64,000 bases of DNA from Pantoea allii (GCF_002307475.1 NZ_NTMH01000003.1:186001-250000), one strand, 5' to 3'. Positions 9,185 through 19,005 are shown, numbered from the stretch's first letter. A program made the numbers and translations. The notes: generated from the sequence alone by a model not told the origin.

Positions 9185-9278
9185 AATGGGTCCTTATGAG
9201 TAAAAACATAGCGTTACTCTAGAAAAGGCAGATTAGGTTGTCTAATATATTAATAATCTCAAATAAGATGTTTAACAT

Positions 9279-10163
9279 ATGAATATAGAGCTGCGTCATC
9301 TGCGTTATTTCATCGCCGTTGCGGAAGAACTTCATTTTGGCCGCGCAGCCCAACGCTTACACATCTCGCAACCGCCGCTGAGTCAGCAAATTATGCAGCT
9401 TGAGGCGGAAACAGGCGCGCAGCTCTTTAACCGCACCAATCGCAGCGTGCAGCTCACGCCCGCCGGACAGCAGTTTTTACAGGACGCGCGGGCCATCCTG
9501 CTGCAGGTTGATCAGGCGACGCAGCGCGCTGCGCGTTTGCATCGCGGTGAAGAGGGGGAGCTGCGCATTGGTTTTACCTCTTCTGCTGCTTTTATCGGCG
9601 TGATGTCGGATGCGCTTTATCGGTTTCGTCAGCGCTGGCCTGAGGTGCATGTTCAGATGCAGGAAATTAATACCCGCCAGCAATTGGCTCCGCTGCATGA
9701 AGGGAAGCTGGACCTTGGGGTGATGCGTAACACGCCGCTTCCGGCGGATCTGCATCATCAGCTTTTGCTGCGTGAGCCGCTGTGTGCCGTGGTGCATAAA
9801 GCGCATCCGCTGGCCGCAGCAGGGCAGATTTCGCTACAGGCACTGGCAAACGAACCTTTTGTGTTTTTTGATCCCCAGGTGGGGACAGCGCTTTATAGCG
9901 AAATTCTTGATCTCCTGCAGCGCTATCAGATCCGGCCCTATATCACTCAGGAAGTCGGCGAGGCGATGACCATATTAGGACTGGTGGCGACCGGGCTGGG
10001 CGTTTCCATCCTGCCTTTGTCATTCAGCCACGCGCGCCTCGCGAATGTGGTATGGCTGCCGCTTAAGGAACCGGATGCGCTCTCGGAGATGTGGCTGGTG
10101 TGGTCGGGTGAAAGAGAGATGAGCGCGCAGATGACGCATATGATGGCTTTGCTGCGTCGCTAA
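9279..10163 (+). CDS. ynfL: LysR-type regulator YnfL
   Basis: 294 residues. The N-terminal winged helix-turn-helix carries the LysR signature (MNIELRHLRYFIAVAEELHFGRAAQRLHISQPPLS, residues 1-35 in blocks), followed by a linker helix and a two-subdomain effector-binding region from about residue 90. It is divergent from ynfM as in E. coli, and the intervening AT-rich 94 bases contain ATTAG-N-CTAAT-like dyads suited to a LysR box. The effector is unknown. Confidence 0.88.
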   Translation: MNIELRHLRYFIAVAEELHFGRAAQRLHISQPPLSQQIMQLEAETGAQLFNRTNRSVQLTPAGQQFLQDARAILLQVDQATQRAARLHRGEEGELRIGFTSSAAFIGVMSDALYRFRQRWPEVHVQMQEINTRQQLAPLHEGKLDLGVMRNTPLPADLHHQLLLREPLCAVVHKAHPLAAAGQISLQALANEPFVFFDPQVGTALYSEILDLLQRYQIRPYITQEVGEAMTILGLVATGLGVSILPLSFSHARLANVVWLPLKEPDALSEMWLVWSGEREMSAQMTHMMALLRR

Positions 10164-10195
10164 AGGGCAGCTATCCCACAATGTCAGAAAAATTA

Positions 10196-10211
10196 TGTGT
10201 GATAAATCACA
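10196..10211. promoter_or_regulatory. Putative CRP site upstream of mlc
   Basis: TGTGT-N6-TCACA differs in one position from the CRP consensus TGTGA-N6-TCACA. It lies 89 bases before the mlc start codon. In E. coli mlc is CRP-controlled, so the site makes sense here. Confidence 0.5.
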
Positions 10212-10299
10212 TATCTAAGCAAATCTTTGCCGTAACAAGCCAATCTGCCGCACCATAGCGGATATTTATTTAGAAGCGCGAAAATAACCGGAGCAGGGT

Positions 10300-11517
10300 G
10301 TGAGTTCGGACAGTCAACCTGGCCATATTGACCAAATCAAACAAATTAATGCGGGGGTCGTTTACCGGTTAATCGATCAGCATGGGCCCATTTCGCGTAT
10401 TGAACTGTCAAAACGGGCCCAACTGGCCCCTGCCAGCATCACAAAAATCGTGCGGGAAATGCTTGATGCCCACCTGGTTCAGGAAACCGAGTTTCAGGAG
10501 CCGGGTGCCCGTGGACGTCCGGCGATTGGCCTTATCCTTGATACGGATGCCTGGCACTATCTGGCTATCCGTTTGCATCGTGGCATATTGACGCTCACCT
10601 TACGCGATCTGAGCAGCAGGGCGCGGGTTGAGGATCATCTGCCTTTGCCCGATGACCCAACACAGCCGTTGCTGACGACCCTGACCGACCATGTCGATGC
10701 GTTTTTTATTCGGCATCAGAAGCAGTTAGAAAGGCTCACCGCGATTGCCATCACCTTGCCGGGCTTGATTAATGCCGCCTCCGGCGTCGTGCACCGTTTA
10801 CCGGGTTACCGTTGTCATGACATGCCTCTGGGCAGCACCCTGGCGGCACGCACCGGTCTGCCGGTATTTATCCAGCATGATATCTCAGCCTGGACGCTGG
10901 CTGAGTCGTTGTTTGGTGCGTCTCGTGGCGCACAGGACGTGATACAGATTGTGATCGATGAAACCGTCGGCGCGGGTGTGATCACGGGCGGTCAACTGCT
11001 GCACAAAAGCGGACGGGCGCTGGTCGAAGTGGGCCATACTCAGGTCGATCCTTACGGTCAGCAGTGCTACTGCGGCAATCACGGCTGTCTGGAGACGGTT
11101 GCCAGCACCGGCAGCCTGCTGGCGCTGGTCGCCCAACGGCTGCCAGGCCAGCCTGACAGCCTGTTACATCATCAGGCGTTAACGCTTTCCGCTCTCTGCG
11201 AGGCGGCGCAGGCCGGCGATCGGCTCGCCCGGGATGCGATCGCGACGGTGGGACATCACGTTGGCAGAATCCTGGGCATGATGGTCAACATCTTTAATCC
11301 TCAACAAATTCTTATAGGTTCGCCGCTAAATCAGGCGGCAGATATTTTATTTCCCGCCGTACAGAACACGATTCATCAGCAGTCTTTACCTGCTTACAGC
11401 GCTGAAATTCAGCTAGCACCGACTGAATTTACTGAGCCTGGCACACTTGGCGCCGCCGCCTTGATCAAGGATTCACTCTACAGTGGTTACCTGTTAGTTA
11501 AGTTACTGCAAGGTTAA
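10300..11517 (+). CDS. mlc: Glucose-PTS-responsive repressor Mlc (ROK family)
   Basis: 405 residues with a GTG start behind GGAGCAGG; E. coli Mlc has 406. The N-terminal winged helix (residues 12-75: ISRIELSKRAQLAPASITKIVREML) binds DNA. The ROK domain follows and shows the structural zinc site GHTQVDPYG...CYCGNHGC near residues 247-266 (His plus three Cys). Mlc represses ptsG, manXYZ, malT and ptsHI, and is sequestered at the membrane by dephosphorylated EIICB-Glc. The C-terminal helix ending LLVKLLQG matches Mlc. It is followed by bioD2 in the E. coli order. Confidence 0.94.
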   Translation: MSSDSQPGHIDQIKQINAGVVYRLIDQHGPISRIELSKRAQLAPASITKIVREMLDAHLVQETEFQEPGARGRPAIGLILDTDAWHYLAIRLHRGILTLTLRDLSSRARVEDHLPLPDDPTQPLLTTLTDHVDAFFIRHQKQLERLTAIAITLPGLINAASGVVHRLPGYRCHDMPLGSTLAARTGLPVFIQHDISAWTLAESLFGASRGAQDVIQIVIDETVGAGVITGGQLLHKSGRALVEVGHTQVDPYGQQCYCGNHGCLETVASTGSLLALVAQRLPGQPDSLLHHQALTLSALCEAAQAGDRLARDAIATVGHHVGRILGMMVNIFNPQQILIGSPLNQAADILFPAVQNTIHQQSLPAYSAEIQLAPTEFTEPGTLGAAALIKDSLYSGYLLVKLLQG

Positions 11518-11589
11518 GCATCACTAACCTTGCGCTAACGCAATCTGCCCGGTCTTTTCCTTCCTTAGAATGTGAATTCGCACGAAAGC

Positions 11590-11604
11590 CTAATCGTCGA
11601 TTAG
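11590..11604. promoter_or_regulatory. Palindrome upstream of bioD2
   Basis: CTAATCG-T-CGATTAG is a perfect 7-bp inverted repeat with a 1-nt centre, 29 bases before the GTG start of bioD2. It could be an operator; it does not resemble the BirA site. Confidence 0.35.
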
Positions 11605-11632
11605 CCCATACCGCTTGTGAAGGAGAAGTCGA

Positions 11633-12331
11633 GTGAAAACGCTATTTATTACTGGAACCGATACCGAAGTGGGAAAAACCGTAGTCTCACGCGCGCTGCT
11701 ACAAAGTTTTAGTCAGGCGAACGAGCGGGCAGCGGGTTACAAACCGGTTGCCCGCTGCGGGGTCAGGACAGAAGAGGGCCTGAGAAACAAGGACGGTTTA
11801 TTTTTGCAAAACGCCTCTTCCCTTGCGCTGCCGTATCATGCCGTCAATCCGGTGATTTTTGAGAAAGAGGAAATTTGCGGCTATCCGCCTGAAAAGGTGG
11901 ACTATGCGCAAATCACCCAAGGGTTGCAGCACCTCAATCAGCTTGTCGACCGCGTGGTGGTCGAAGGCACCGGTGGCTGGCGCAGCCTGATGAACGATAC
12001 GCAACCGCTTTCGACCTGGGTGGTCGAGCAGCAACTGCCGGTGATCTTAGTCGTCGGTATTAAGTTAGGCTGCATCAGCCATGCGCTGCTGACGGCCGAG
12101 GCGATTCTGGCAGACGGTTTACCGCTTGTGGGTTGGGTCGCAAACCGTATTAATCCCGGACTGGCGCACTATGCCGATATCATTGCCGTCCTGCGTGAAC
12201 AGATTTCCGCGCCCCTTCTGGGTGAGTTGCCTTATTTACCGCGCGCAGAGCAACGCGACCTGTCGCCATATCTTGATATCTCGCGGCTAAACGCGGATAA
12301 CCTGCATTTTGCCCGTGCAAAAATAGCCTGA
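11633..12331 (+). CDS. bioD2: Dethiobiotin synthetase paralogue BioD2 (YnfK)
   Basis: 232 residues with a GTG start behind AAGGAGAAG. The N-terminal P-loop FITGTDTEVGKT (residues 5-16) binds ATP. The second conserved block is VVEGTGGWRSLMND; note that biosynthetic BioD usually has VEGAGG at this place. The C-terminal nucleotide-base motif NRINPGLAHYA is present. The enzyme class carboxylates and cyclises 7,8-diaminopelargonate to dethiobiotin. YnfK is a paralogue of BioD whose physiological role is not settled. Its position next to mlc matches E. coli. Confidence 0.9.
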   Translation: MKTLFITGTDTEVGKTVVSRALLQSFSQANERAAGYKPVARCGVRTEEGLRNKDGLFLQNASSLALPYHAVNPVIFEKEEICGYPPEKVDYAQITQGLQHLNQLVDRVVVEGTGGWRSLMNDTQPLSTWVVEQQLPVILVVGIKLGCISHALLTAEAILADGLPLVGWVANRINPGLAHYADIIAVLREQISAPLLGELPYLPRAEQRDLSPYLDISRLNADNLHFARAKIA

Positions 12332-12448
12332 TATAAACCGCAATATCAGGGTAGTCCGCTAATCAGAACGCTTTATTTTTTCAGACGTGATGTGTCTGAG
12401 AGCACCAACAGACAGTGATATGGGATGAGAAGCAAGGTCAATCATAAA

Positions 12449-12473
12449 AGGGCCGCAATGCGATTGCGGCCCT
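12449..12473 (-). terminator. Terminator of the osmVWXY operon
   Basis: An 11-bp GC-rich perfect stem with a 3-nt loop begins 7 bases after the osmV stop and is followed on the minus strand by CTTTTAT. It could also stop bioD2 transcripts from the other side. Confidence 0.8.
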
Positions 12474-12479
12474 GATTCG

Positions 12480-13616
12480 TTACGGATTCAGACGACGACG
12501 AGTCCGCCCTGAGCTGAGATAGTCAGCAATATAATCCTGAGAAATTTCCCCGCTGTAGCGTCCATCCTCATCCACAATTGGCATCCATACGGTGTTGTGC
12601 TCATAGAGTTTTGACAGCACCACACGCAGGTTTTCCTCGGCTTTACCGGTGACTTTAAAGGTATGCAGCATCTCTTCGCAGCGACCGCTGGCGTTTCGTG
12701 CTTCGCGACGTTTCACAAAACCTAATGGCTTACCGTCGTCGTCCACCACGGTAATGGAACGCATGTCGTTGTCGTCCATGGTGCCAAAGGCCTCCGTTAA
12801 CGGCGTTGAGCGTTTCACCGTGATCGTTGGCTGCTGGTCGGTGACATCGCCGGCCTGAACTAACAGCAGACGCTTCAGGGTACGGTCCTGACCGACGAAC
12901 GAGCCAACAAACTCGTTTGCTGGCGTTGCCAGCAACTCATCCGGGCTGGCGCACTGGACAATTTTGCCCTGACCGAAGACCGCGATACGATCGCCAAGCT
13001 TTAACGCTTCATCAATATCGTGGCTGACCAGCATCACCGTTTTCTTTAACTGGCGCTGCATATCCAGAAACTCGTTCTGAATCACTTCCCGGTTTATCGG
13101 GTCTACTGCGCCGAAAGGTTCATCCATCAGCAGCACCGGTGGATCCGCCGCCAGCGCGCGGATCACCCCGATACGTTGCTGCTGGCCCCCGGACATTTCG
13201 CGCGGATAGCGGTGCAGGAACTTGTGCGGATCAAGCGCCACCATGCTCATCAACTCCGTTGCCCGCTCGCGGCACTGCTTCTTATCCCAGCCCAGCATGC
13301 GTGGCACGACGGTAATGTTCTCTTCAATCGTCATATTGGGGAACAGGCCGATTTGCTGGATCACGTAACCGATATTGCGGCGCAGGGTGGTGGTGTCCTG
13401 CGTACTGGTATCTTCGCCGTTAATTAAAATCCGGCCGCTGGTGGCGGGAATCAACCGGTTAATCATTTTCAGCGTGGTGGTTTTACCACAGCCGGAAGGG
13501 CCCAGGAGCACACACATTTCTCCGGCGGGAACTTCCAGACTCACATTGTCCACCGCTTTCATCAGCGTGCCATTTTTCTGGCTGAAGGTTTTCGTCAGAT
13601 TTTCAAGTTTTATCAT
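12480..13616 (-). CDS. osmV: Osmoprotectant ABC transporter, ATPase OsmV
   Basis: 378 residues. ABC ATPase domain with Walker A GPSGCGKTT near residue 39, Q-loop YVIQQIGLF, signature MSGGQQQR near 142, Walker B VLLMDEPF near 160 and the switch His in LVSHD. Two CBS repeats follow from about residue 250 (TPLTEAFGTMDDND...; NTVWMPIVDEDGRYSG), the typical ionic-strength/regulatory module of ProV/OpuCA-type ATPases. It energises uptake of compatible solutes such as glycine betaine. The start codon overlaps the osmW stop (TAATG). The order permease-SBP-permease-ATPase next to mlc/bioD2 fits what I recall of the Salmonella osmU system. Confidence 0.9.
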   Translation of the reverse strand: MIKLENLTKTFSQKNGTLMKAVDNVSLEVPAGEMCVLLGPSGCGKTTTLKMINRLIPATSGRILINGEDTSTQDTTTLRRNIGYVIQQIGLFPNMTIEENITVVPRMLGWDKKQCRERATELMSMVALDPHKFLHRYPREMSGGQQQRIGVIRALAADPPVLLMDEPFGAVDPINREVIQNEFLDMQRQLKKTVMLVSHDIDEALKLGDRIAVFGQGKIVQCASPDELLATPANEFVGSFVGQDRTLKRLLLVQAGDVTDQQPTITVKRSTPLTEAFGTMDDNDMRSITVVDDDGKPLGFVKRREARNASGRCEEMLHTFKVTGKAEENLRVVLSKLYEHNTVWMPIVDEDGRYSGEISQDYIADYLSSGRTRRRLNP

Positions 13617-14263
13617 TATCGAATTCCCTTAGGAGTCAGCGCCAGCTGCAAACGGTGCAGCAGCCAGTCAAGAACAATAGCCAACAGACAAATCATCAGC
13701 GCCCCGGCGATCAGCATACGAATATCACTGCCGCTGATACCATCCAGCAACAGCATGCCCAGGCCGCCCGCGCCAATTACGGCAGCGATAGCCATCACGC
13801 CGACGTTCATGACCACAGCGGTACGGATACCACCGAAGATCACCGGGAGCGCCATGGGAATCTCCACCCAACGCAGGCGCTGCCAGAACGTCATGCCAAT
13901 GCCGCGACCGGCTTCACGCAGGCCATCTGGCAGATTCTCCAGCGCGGTATGGGTATTACGCACGATGGGCAGTAATGAGTAGAGGAACACCGCTGTGATA
14001 GCGGGCAAGGCACCAATTCCCTTACCAATAAGGGAGAACAGCGGAATCATCAGGCCAAACAGGGCAATGGTTGGGATGGTCAGTACAATCGTGGCAACCC
14101 CAAGCACCGGCGTTGCCAGCCATTTGAACCGCACGATCAAAATGCCAAGCGGCACGCCAATCACAATGGCGCATCCCACCGCGACCAGCACCAGCCAGGT
14201 ATGTTGCCAGGTGAGCGTGAGCAGGTTATTCCAGTTATCAATGATGTAATGAAGGGTATCCAT
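13616..14263 (-). CDS. osmW: Osmoprotectant ABC transporter, permease OsmW
   Basis: 215 residues, five to six membrane helices, with the ABC permease EAA-loop REAGRGIGMTFWQRLRWVEIPMALPVI that docks onto OsmV. It forms the inner-membrane channel with OsmY. Its stop shares one base with the osmV start, and osmX ends 9 bases upstream, so the four genes are clearly cotranscribed. Confidence 0.88.
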   Translation of the reverse strand: MDTLHYIIDNWNNLLTLTWQHTWLVLVAVGCAIVIGVPLGILIVRFKWLATPVLGVATIVLTIPTIALFGLMIPLFSLIGKGIGALPAITAVFLYSLLPIVRNTHTALENLPDGLREAGRGIGMTFWQRLRWVEIPMALPVIFGGIRTAVVMNVGVMAIAAVIGAGGLGMLLLDGISGSDIRMLIAGALMICLLAIVLDWLLHRLQLALTPKGIR

Positions 14264-14272
14264 GATGCCTCC

Positions 14273-15184
14273 TTACAGCATGTTTTTGGATTGAAGGAAA
14301 TCGCGCGCCACCTGTTCAGGTGACTGGTGGTCGATGTCCACCCGCTTGTTCATCTCGGTGATGGCCTCGTCGGTAATCAGCGGGGAAAGCTGATTCAGCG
14401 CCGCCTCAAGACCGGGATGGCTCTCCAGGACGTCTTTACGCACCACCGGCGTCACGTTGTAGCTGGGGAAGAAGTGTTTATCGTCTTCCAGCACCTTAAG
14501 ATCGAACCCTTTCACGCGCCCGTCCGTGGTGTAAATCAGCCCGGCATCAACAAAACCATCGCGTACAGCGTTGTAGACCAGGCCCGGGTCCATCTGGCGA
14601 ATCTGTGGCCTGTCGAGCGTCAGGTTATAGGCCTTCTGCAGGGGCTTCATCCCATCGGAACGGCCATAAAATTCCAGGTCCAGACCGAGACGCCAGTTGT
14701 GTTTTGGGTCCGTTTTTCGCACCTGTTCCATTTTTGCAACCAGTTGCGACAGAGTAGAAATGCCTTCTTTTTCAGCCCGGGCGCGCTGCATAGCAAAGGC
14801 ATAGGTGTTGTTCATCGGGGCCGGTTTGAGCCAGATAAGGCCCAGTTTGGCATCCAGATTTTTAACGGTGTTGTAAGCCTCCTCAGAGGACATCGGTTTG
14901 TTGATATGGTTGAAGATAATCAGCGAGGTACCCGTGTATTCCCAGGTCATATCGATCTGCTTATTGATCATGGCATTACGACTGATGGTGGTCGCGATGT
15001 TGCGTTTCGGGACAACGTCAAAGCCTTTCTTTTGCAGCCACATCACCGTCATGGCAGACAGAATGTGTTGCTCGGTAAAGCTTTTTGTCGCGAGCACCAG
15101 CGGTGTGGCGGCTTGTACGGTCTGGCTGAGTGCCAGCGTGGTCATCAATGCCAGAGTACAGCTCTTAATCCAGCGCGTTAGCAT
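14273..15184 (-). CDS. osmX: Osmoprotectant-binding protein OsmX
   Basis: 303 residues with a Sec signal peptide (charged start MLTRWIKS, hydrophobic core, cleavage near VQA-A at residue 25). The mature start [15 protein letters not shown] is the hallmark of the OpuC/ProX-like family of betaine/choline-binding proteins, and [12 protein letters not shown] carries the conserved WEYTG motif at the ligand pocket. It captures quaternary-ammonium osmoprotectants in the periplasm and hands them to OsmW/OsmY. Confidence 0.88.
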   Translation of the reverse strand: MLTRWIKSCTLALMTTLALSQTVQAATPLVLATKSFTEQHILSAMTVMWLQKKGFDVVPKRNIATTISRNAMINKQIDMTWEYTGTSLIIFNHINKPMSSEEAYNTVKNLDAKLGLIWLKPAPMNNTYAFAMQRARAEKEGISTLSQLVAKMEQVRKTDPKHNWRLGLDLEFYGRSDGMKPLQKAYNLTLDRPQIRQMDPGLVYNAVRDGFVDAGLIYTTDGRVKGFDLKVLEDDKHFFPSYNVTPVVRKDVLESHPGLEAALNQLSPLITDEAITEMNKRVDIDHQSPEQVARDFLQSKNML

Positions 15185-15200
15185 TACAAACCCCTTATTG

Positions 15201-15917
15201 TTATGCCGCAGCGTGCGGACTGAGATAGCGCCCTAATGACGCCAGTAGCATATCCAGCACCAGTGCAACCAGCGCGGTTGCAACCGCACCCAGAATAAGC
15301 ACAGGGAAGTCGTTAAGATAAATGCCGGGGAAAATCAGCTCGCCGAAACTGCTGGCGCCAATCAGGAAGGCCAGCGGGGCGGTGCCTACGTTAATGGCCG
15401 TGGCGATACGCACGCCAGCCAGAATTACCGGTAAGGCGTTAGGGATTTCAACCTGACGCAGGCGTTGCCACTTGGTCATACCGATGCCGTTTGCCGCCTC
15501 GAGCAGGGAAGGCGGCACTGCGCTGAGTCCGGAATAGGTGTTGCGGACAATCGGCAGTAAGGAGGCCAGAAACAGCGCGATCAGGGCAGGCTTGTCACCG
15601 ATGCCGATGACCACCATGGCCAGCGCCAGTACGGCCAACGGCGGCAGCGTATTGCCGACGTTAAAGATTTGCATCACGTATTCCGCCCAGCGACGTGCAA
15701 AAGGGCGGCTGAGCAGGATACCGCTGGGAATACCGACCAGCAGCGCGAACAGCATTGACCAAAACACCAAAAACAGGTGCTGCTGTCCAAGGTAAATCAG
15801 ATCGACTCTGCGGGCGACCAGTGTATCCCAGCCAAGCCCCCAGACCAGTGCGCCCAACACTGCTACAACAGCAAGCAGCGCAAGACCGGCACGTTTGGCC
15901 AGTGAAGCGTTATGCAT
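15201..15917 (-). CDS. osmY: Osmoprotectant ABC transporter, permease OsmY
   Basis: 238 residues from the ATG at 15917 ([12 protein letters not shown]), which has AGGGAGA 6 nt upstream; a 30-codon upstream extension of the frame has no ribosome site. Six membrane helices and an EAA-loop [27 protein letters not shown]. It is the first gene of the operon. The name follows the Salmonella osmU nomenclature and is unrelated to the E. coli periplasmic protein OsmY. Confidence 0.85.
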   Translation of the reverse strand: MHNASLAKRAGLALLAVVAVLGALVWGLGWDTLVARRVDLIYLGQQHLFLVFWSMLFALLVGIPSGILLSRPFARRWAEYVMQIFNVGNTLPPLAVLALAMVVIGIGDKPALIALFLASLLPIVRNTYSGLSAVPPSLLEAANGIGMTKWQRLRQVEIPNALPVILAGVRIATAINVGTAPLAFLIGASSFGELIFPGIYLNDFPVLILGAVATALVALVLDMLLASLGRYLSPHAAA

Positions 15918-16295
15918 ATGGATTCTCCCTGTTAACAGATCTGTTGTTATAGATACCCAAAACAGCATGACAAAAGCGGCTAAATTGATTGCAGCTTCCA
16001 AAACCATGACTGTCGCTAAAGATCGAAAACCGCTGCCATTTTCTGCGTAATTTCAGCAACTGCAGAAAATACAGCTTTATTCCTATAGCAGCGCCAAGCG
16101 AAGCGCGCCAGTTTTTATCGGAAAAATCAGGAAGATAGGAATAGCCCAAAAGCGCCTCAGCCCTTATAGCAACTGGTTTAAGGGCGAAACTACCTAAAAA
16201 CGCATCTATTAGGTGACGGTGTCACATATTGAGCTGAAGTGATTCCTGTCGCGCTAAATTTGCGCTAGCCTTAGAGGACTTAAAAAGGGAGCATC
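15918..16295. promoter_or_regulatory. Divergent promoter region between osmY and the DHA2 exporter gene
   Basis: About 380 bases without a credible gene. It must hold both promoters. Small dyads are visible (AACAGATCTGTT at 15934-15945), but I cannot assign a regulator. Confidence 0.4.
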
Positions 16296-17762
16296 ATGAC
16301 CAACAGCACCTCCGCACCATCGCGCCGTCACTGGATTCTTCTTGCCTGTATGCTGGCGATGTTTATGGCGGCTATTGAAGTCACCATTGTGGCGACCGCG
16401 ATGCCCACTATTGTGGCTGACCTGGGCGGCTTTTCGCAGTTCGGCTGGGTTTTCTCGGTCTATCTCCTGACGCAGGCGGTAAGCGTGCCGCTCTATGGAC
16501 GGCTGGCCGACCTGTGGGGACGAAAAAAGATGCTGTTCCTTGGCATCATCCTCTTTCTTATGGGGTCCGTGCTCTGCGGCTTTGCCCAAAGTATGCTTTG
16601 GCTGATTATTTTCCGCGCCTTCCAGGGGCTGGGTGCCGGTGCCATCATGCCGCTGAGTTCCACCATCGTGGCCGACGTCTATTCCCCGCGTGAACGGGCC
16701 AGCGTGCAGGGCTGGTTGTCCAGCGTGTGGGGCGTCGCCGCCATTATCGGCCCGTTGTCTGGCGCATGGCTGGTTCAGCACTTTAGCTGGTCAGTGATCT
16801 TCTGGGTCAACGTACCGATTGGCATGATCAGTATGCTGATGCTGGCGGCGCTGTTGCCCGCTCACCCGCAGAAAGCACAGCCGTCTCAGTCCCTGAATCT
16901 GACCGGCAGCGGCTGGCTGACGTTATGCATCAGCGCCGTACTGATTGCGCTGTTGCAGGCGGAGCAGTTGGGATACTGGCTGTTGCTGTTTTTGCTCATT
17001 GGCCTGGTGGCGGGTTGGCAGTTAACCCGCCATGAGCAGCGCACCCGGTCGCCATTGTTTCCGTTAGTCATCTGGAAGAGCCGGCTTATCATCGCAGGAA
17101 ACTTAGGCAATCTGGTGATTGGTGCGACCATGATGGGCGTCAGCGCTTTTCTGCCGACCTGGATTCAGGGCGTGACGGGAGGTTCGCCGCTTCAGGCGGG
17201 GACCGCGCTGGCGATGATGTCGATAGGCTGGCCGCTGGCAAGCACCCTGAGTGGCCGGTTGATGCTGGTGACATCCTACCGCTTTACCGCGCTGTTGGGC
17301 GCGCTGTTGCTGATTAGCGGCAGCGCCTTGCTGCTGCTGTTACACAGAGAAAGCTCGCTGTTTCAGGCCGGATTTACGGCGTTTGTCATCGGCACCGGCA
17401 TGGGAATGACCAGCACGACGTTTCTGGTGTCCGTGCAGAATCATGCCGATTATGACGTGCGCGGTATCTGTACCGCGTCGGTCATGTTTAGCCGCATGAT
17501 CGGTTCGGCGTTGGGTACGGCGGTGATGGGTGCCGTGCTGAATCTGAATCTGCAGTGGCGACTGCCGCAGGCGCAGGACCCGGTTCAGCAAATCATGTCA
17601 CAGGAAACCCGCGATCGTCTGGCCCCCGATGTCTTGCAACATATGCTGCAGGCCATTGCCGCATCGCTGCACTCGGTATTTATCGTGGCGTTGGTGATTG
17701 CGTTACTGACGATGTGGGTAGCATGGAAAATGCCGCGCCAACAGCCACAGCAGGCTGAATAA
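16296..17762 (+). CDS. Drug efflux MFS transporter, DHA2 family (14 helices)
   Basis: 488 residues with about 14 hydrophobic helices, the EmrB/QacA architecture. Motif D1-like AIEVTIVATAMPTIVADLGG in helix 1, motif A GRLADLWGRKKM after helix 2, and motif C region GVAAIIGPLSGAWLV in helix 5 are typical of proton-drug antiporters. It most resembles MdtD-like exporters. There is no adjacent membrane-fusion protein, so it likely works alone. GGGAG is 7 nt before the ATG. A promoter must lie in the divergent region to osmY. Confidence 0.85.
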   Translation: MTNSTSAPSRRHWILLACMLAMFMAAIEVTIVATAMPTIVADLGGFSQFGWVFSVYLLTQAVSVPLYGRLADLWGRKKMLFLGIILFLMGSVLCGFAQSMLWLIIFRAFQGLGAGAIMPLSSTIVADVYSPRERASVQGWLSSVWGVAAIIGPLSGAWLVQHFSWSVIFWVNVPIGMISMLMLAALLPAHPQKAQPSQSLNLTGSGWLTLCISAVLIALLQAEQLGYWLLLFLLIGLVAGWQLTRHEQRTRSPLFPLVIWKSRLIIAGNLGNLVIGATMMGVSAFLPTWIQGVTGGSPLQAGTALAMMSIGWPLASTLSGRLMLVTSYRFTALLGALLLISGSALLLLLHRESSLFQAGFTAFVIGTGMGMTSTTFLVSVQNHADYDVRGICTASVMFSRMIGSALGTAVMGAVLNLNLQWRLPQAQDPVQQIMSQETRDRLAPDVLQHMLQAIAASLHSVFIVALVIALLTMWVAWKMPRQQPQQAE

Positions 17763-17823
17763 GGCGGGAGCAGCAGTAACGCGTTGCGTGACAGGCGGTC
17801 AGAGGGATAGCGCGGCAAAAGAA

Positions 17824-17846
17824 AGGGCGACAGTTATCGTCGCCCT
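17824..17846 (-). terminator. Terminator of ynfD
   Basis: AGGGCGAC / GTCGCCCT stem, 7-nt loop, followed on the minus strand by TTCTTTT, directly after the ynfD stop. Confidence 0.8.
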
Positions 17847-17851
17847 GAACG

Positions 17852-18148
17852 TTATTGTGTCGAGGTATCTTGCGAGCTGCCTGCGCTGTCCGGCACAGAT
17901 GCACCTTCATCGCGGCCCAGCTTTTTATAGACGATTTTCTGGCTGTCGTTGTCGCAATGGCCGACCACCTGACCGCCCGCCTGATCAACCTGATCATTGG
18001 CGACCACGTCAAGGCTAAAGCCAGATTCGGGCACACCGTTTTGAATGATTTTCTGGCTGATATCCGCTTTTACAGATTCGCAGGATGCCTGAGCCAGCAA
18101 GGGGAATGCCAAAAACGTCGCGGTCAGTAATGCAGTCTTGATCTTCAT
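17852..18148 (-). CDS. ynfD: DUF1161 exported protein YnfD
   Basis: 98 residues, signal peptide of about 21 residues (MKIKTALLTATFLAFPLLAQA). The mature part starts SCESVKADISQKI, contains a second Cys in VVGHCDNDSQKIVYKK, and ends in a Ser/Asp/Gln-rich tail. The Cys pair and GHC motif define the DUF1161 family to which E. coli YnfD belongs. Periplasmic, function unknown. Confidence 0.85.
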   Translation of the reverse strand: MKIKTALLTATFLAFPLLAQASCESVKADISQKIIQNGVPESGFSLDVVANDQVDQAGGQVVGHCDNDSQKIVYKKLGRDEGASVPDSAGSSQDTSTQ

Positions 18149-18193
18149 AACCCTTTCCTTTTGTCATGCGTCAGTCATTACTATAGCTGAAAT

Positions 18194-18517
18194 TTACGGC
18201 AATACCGGGCGGCCTGTGCGGCGATCTAAACAGCGCAGCGTGTTCGGTTCCCAGTAAGCATTCAGGTTAGCACTTTGTTCGCACTTATCCCGTGTGTCGA
18301 AGGCGCGATCGGCCTTATCGAACTCTTTTTCCACCCGATTGTTCACTTTATTACGCAGCATATGCGTATCATTCCACTGCTCTTTACTCTGGCGTGCCGC
18401 TTCGTTATTTAGCGCGCTGCTGCCGTTTTCAATAATCAGGTGATCGGTAGCTGCACTCACAGACAGGGCGGTCGCAGAAAGCAGGGCCACCATCAGAACC
18501 GGAACCAATTTTTTCAT
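18194..18517 (-). CDS. ynfB: DUF1283 exported protein YnfB
   Basis: 107 residues with a signal peptide ending at VSAA-T near residue 23. The mature part ([26 protein letters not shown], then [21 protein letters not shown] in separate blocks) is nearly the E. coli YnfB sequence I remember. Two Cys could form a disulfide in the periplasm. Function unknown. It is divergent from ynfA and upstream of ynfD, as in the E. coli neighbourhood. Confidence 0.88.
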   Translation of the reverse strand: MKKLVPVLMVALLSATALSVSAATDHLIIENGSSALNNEAARQSKEQWNDTHMLRNKVNNRVEKEFDKADRAFDTRDKCEQSANLNAYWEPNTLRCLDRRTGRPVLP

Positions 18518-18647
18518 CGTAATATCCTTCGATTAACTCTGCTTTTACCTATGGGTAAAACTATTGCATCAAATGAGGATAGTATACCATTGACGATTAC
18601 TTGCTCACCAGTTGTGTGCATGTTGTTTACCTGTCAGAGAGATTATC

Positions 18648-18977
18648 GTGCTGCTCAAAACCACCTTCCTGTTTTTTATAACCGCACTGGCGGAAATTAT
18701 TGGCTGTTTTCTGCCGTGGCTCTGGTTGAAGAAGGGCGCCTCTGTCTGGTTGTTATTTCCTGCTGCATTAAGCCTGGCGCTGTTTGTCTGGCTGCTCACC
18801 TTACATCCTGCCGCCAGCGGACGTGTTTATGCGGCTTACGGCGGCGTTTATGTGCTGACGGCGTTGCTGTGGCTGCGCGTGGTCGACGGGATCAGGCTGA
18901 GCGTATGGGACTGGAGTGGCGCACTCATTGCTCTGAGCGGCATGGTAATTATCGTGGTGGGTTGGGGCAAAGCGTAA
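18648..18977 (+). CDS. ynfA: UPF0060 small membrane protein YnfA
   Basis: 109 residues from the GTG at 18648; E. coli YnfA has 108 and the homology starts here, so upstream Met codons in the open frame are rejected. Four membrane helices in an SMR-like layout. The blocks [18 protein letters not shown] ([14 protein letters not shown]) and [17 protein letters not shown] are the YnfA signature. In Shigella/E. coli, YnfA has been reported as an SMR-type multidrug efflux protein. A GC-rich dyad (18979-18999) follows the stop. Confidence 0.9.
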   Translation: MLLKTTFLFFITALAEIIGCFLPWLWLKKGASVWLLFPAALSLALFVWLLTLHPAASGRVYAAYGGVYVLTALLWLRVVDGIRLSVWDWSGALIALSGMVIIVVGWGKA

Positions 18978-19005
18978 ACGCCAGCCCGGGCGGCTGGCGC
19001 TGCGA

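Noticed and set aside
14327-15181. 284-codon plus-strand frame
   Set aside because: Fully opposite osmX, which has a signal peptide and family motifs; the plus translation has none.
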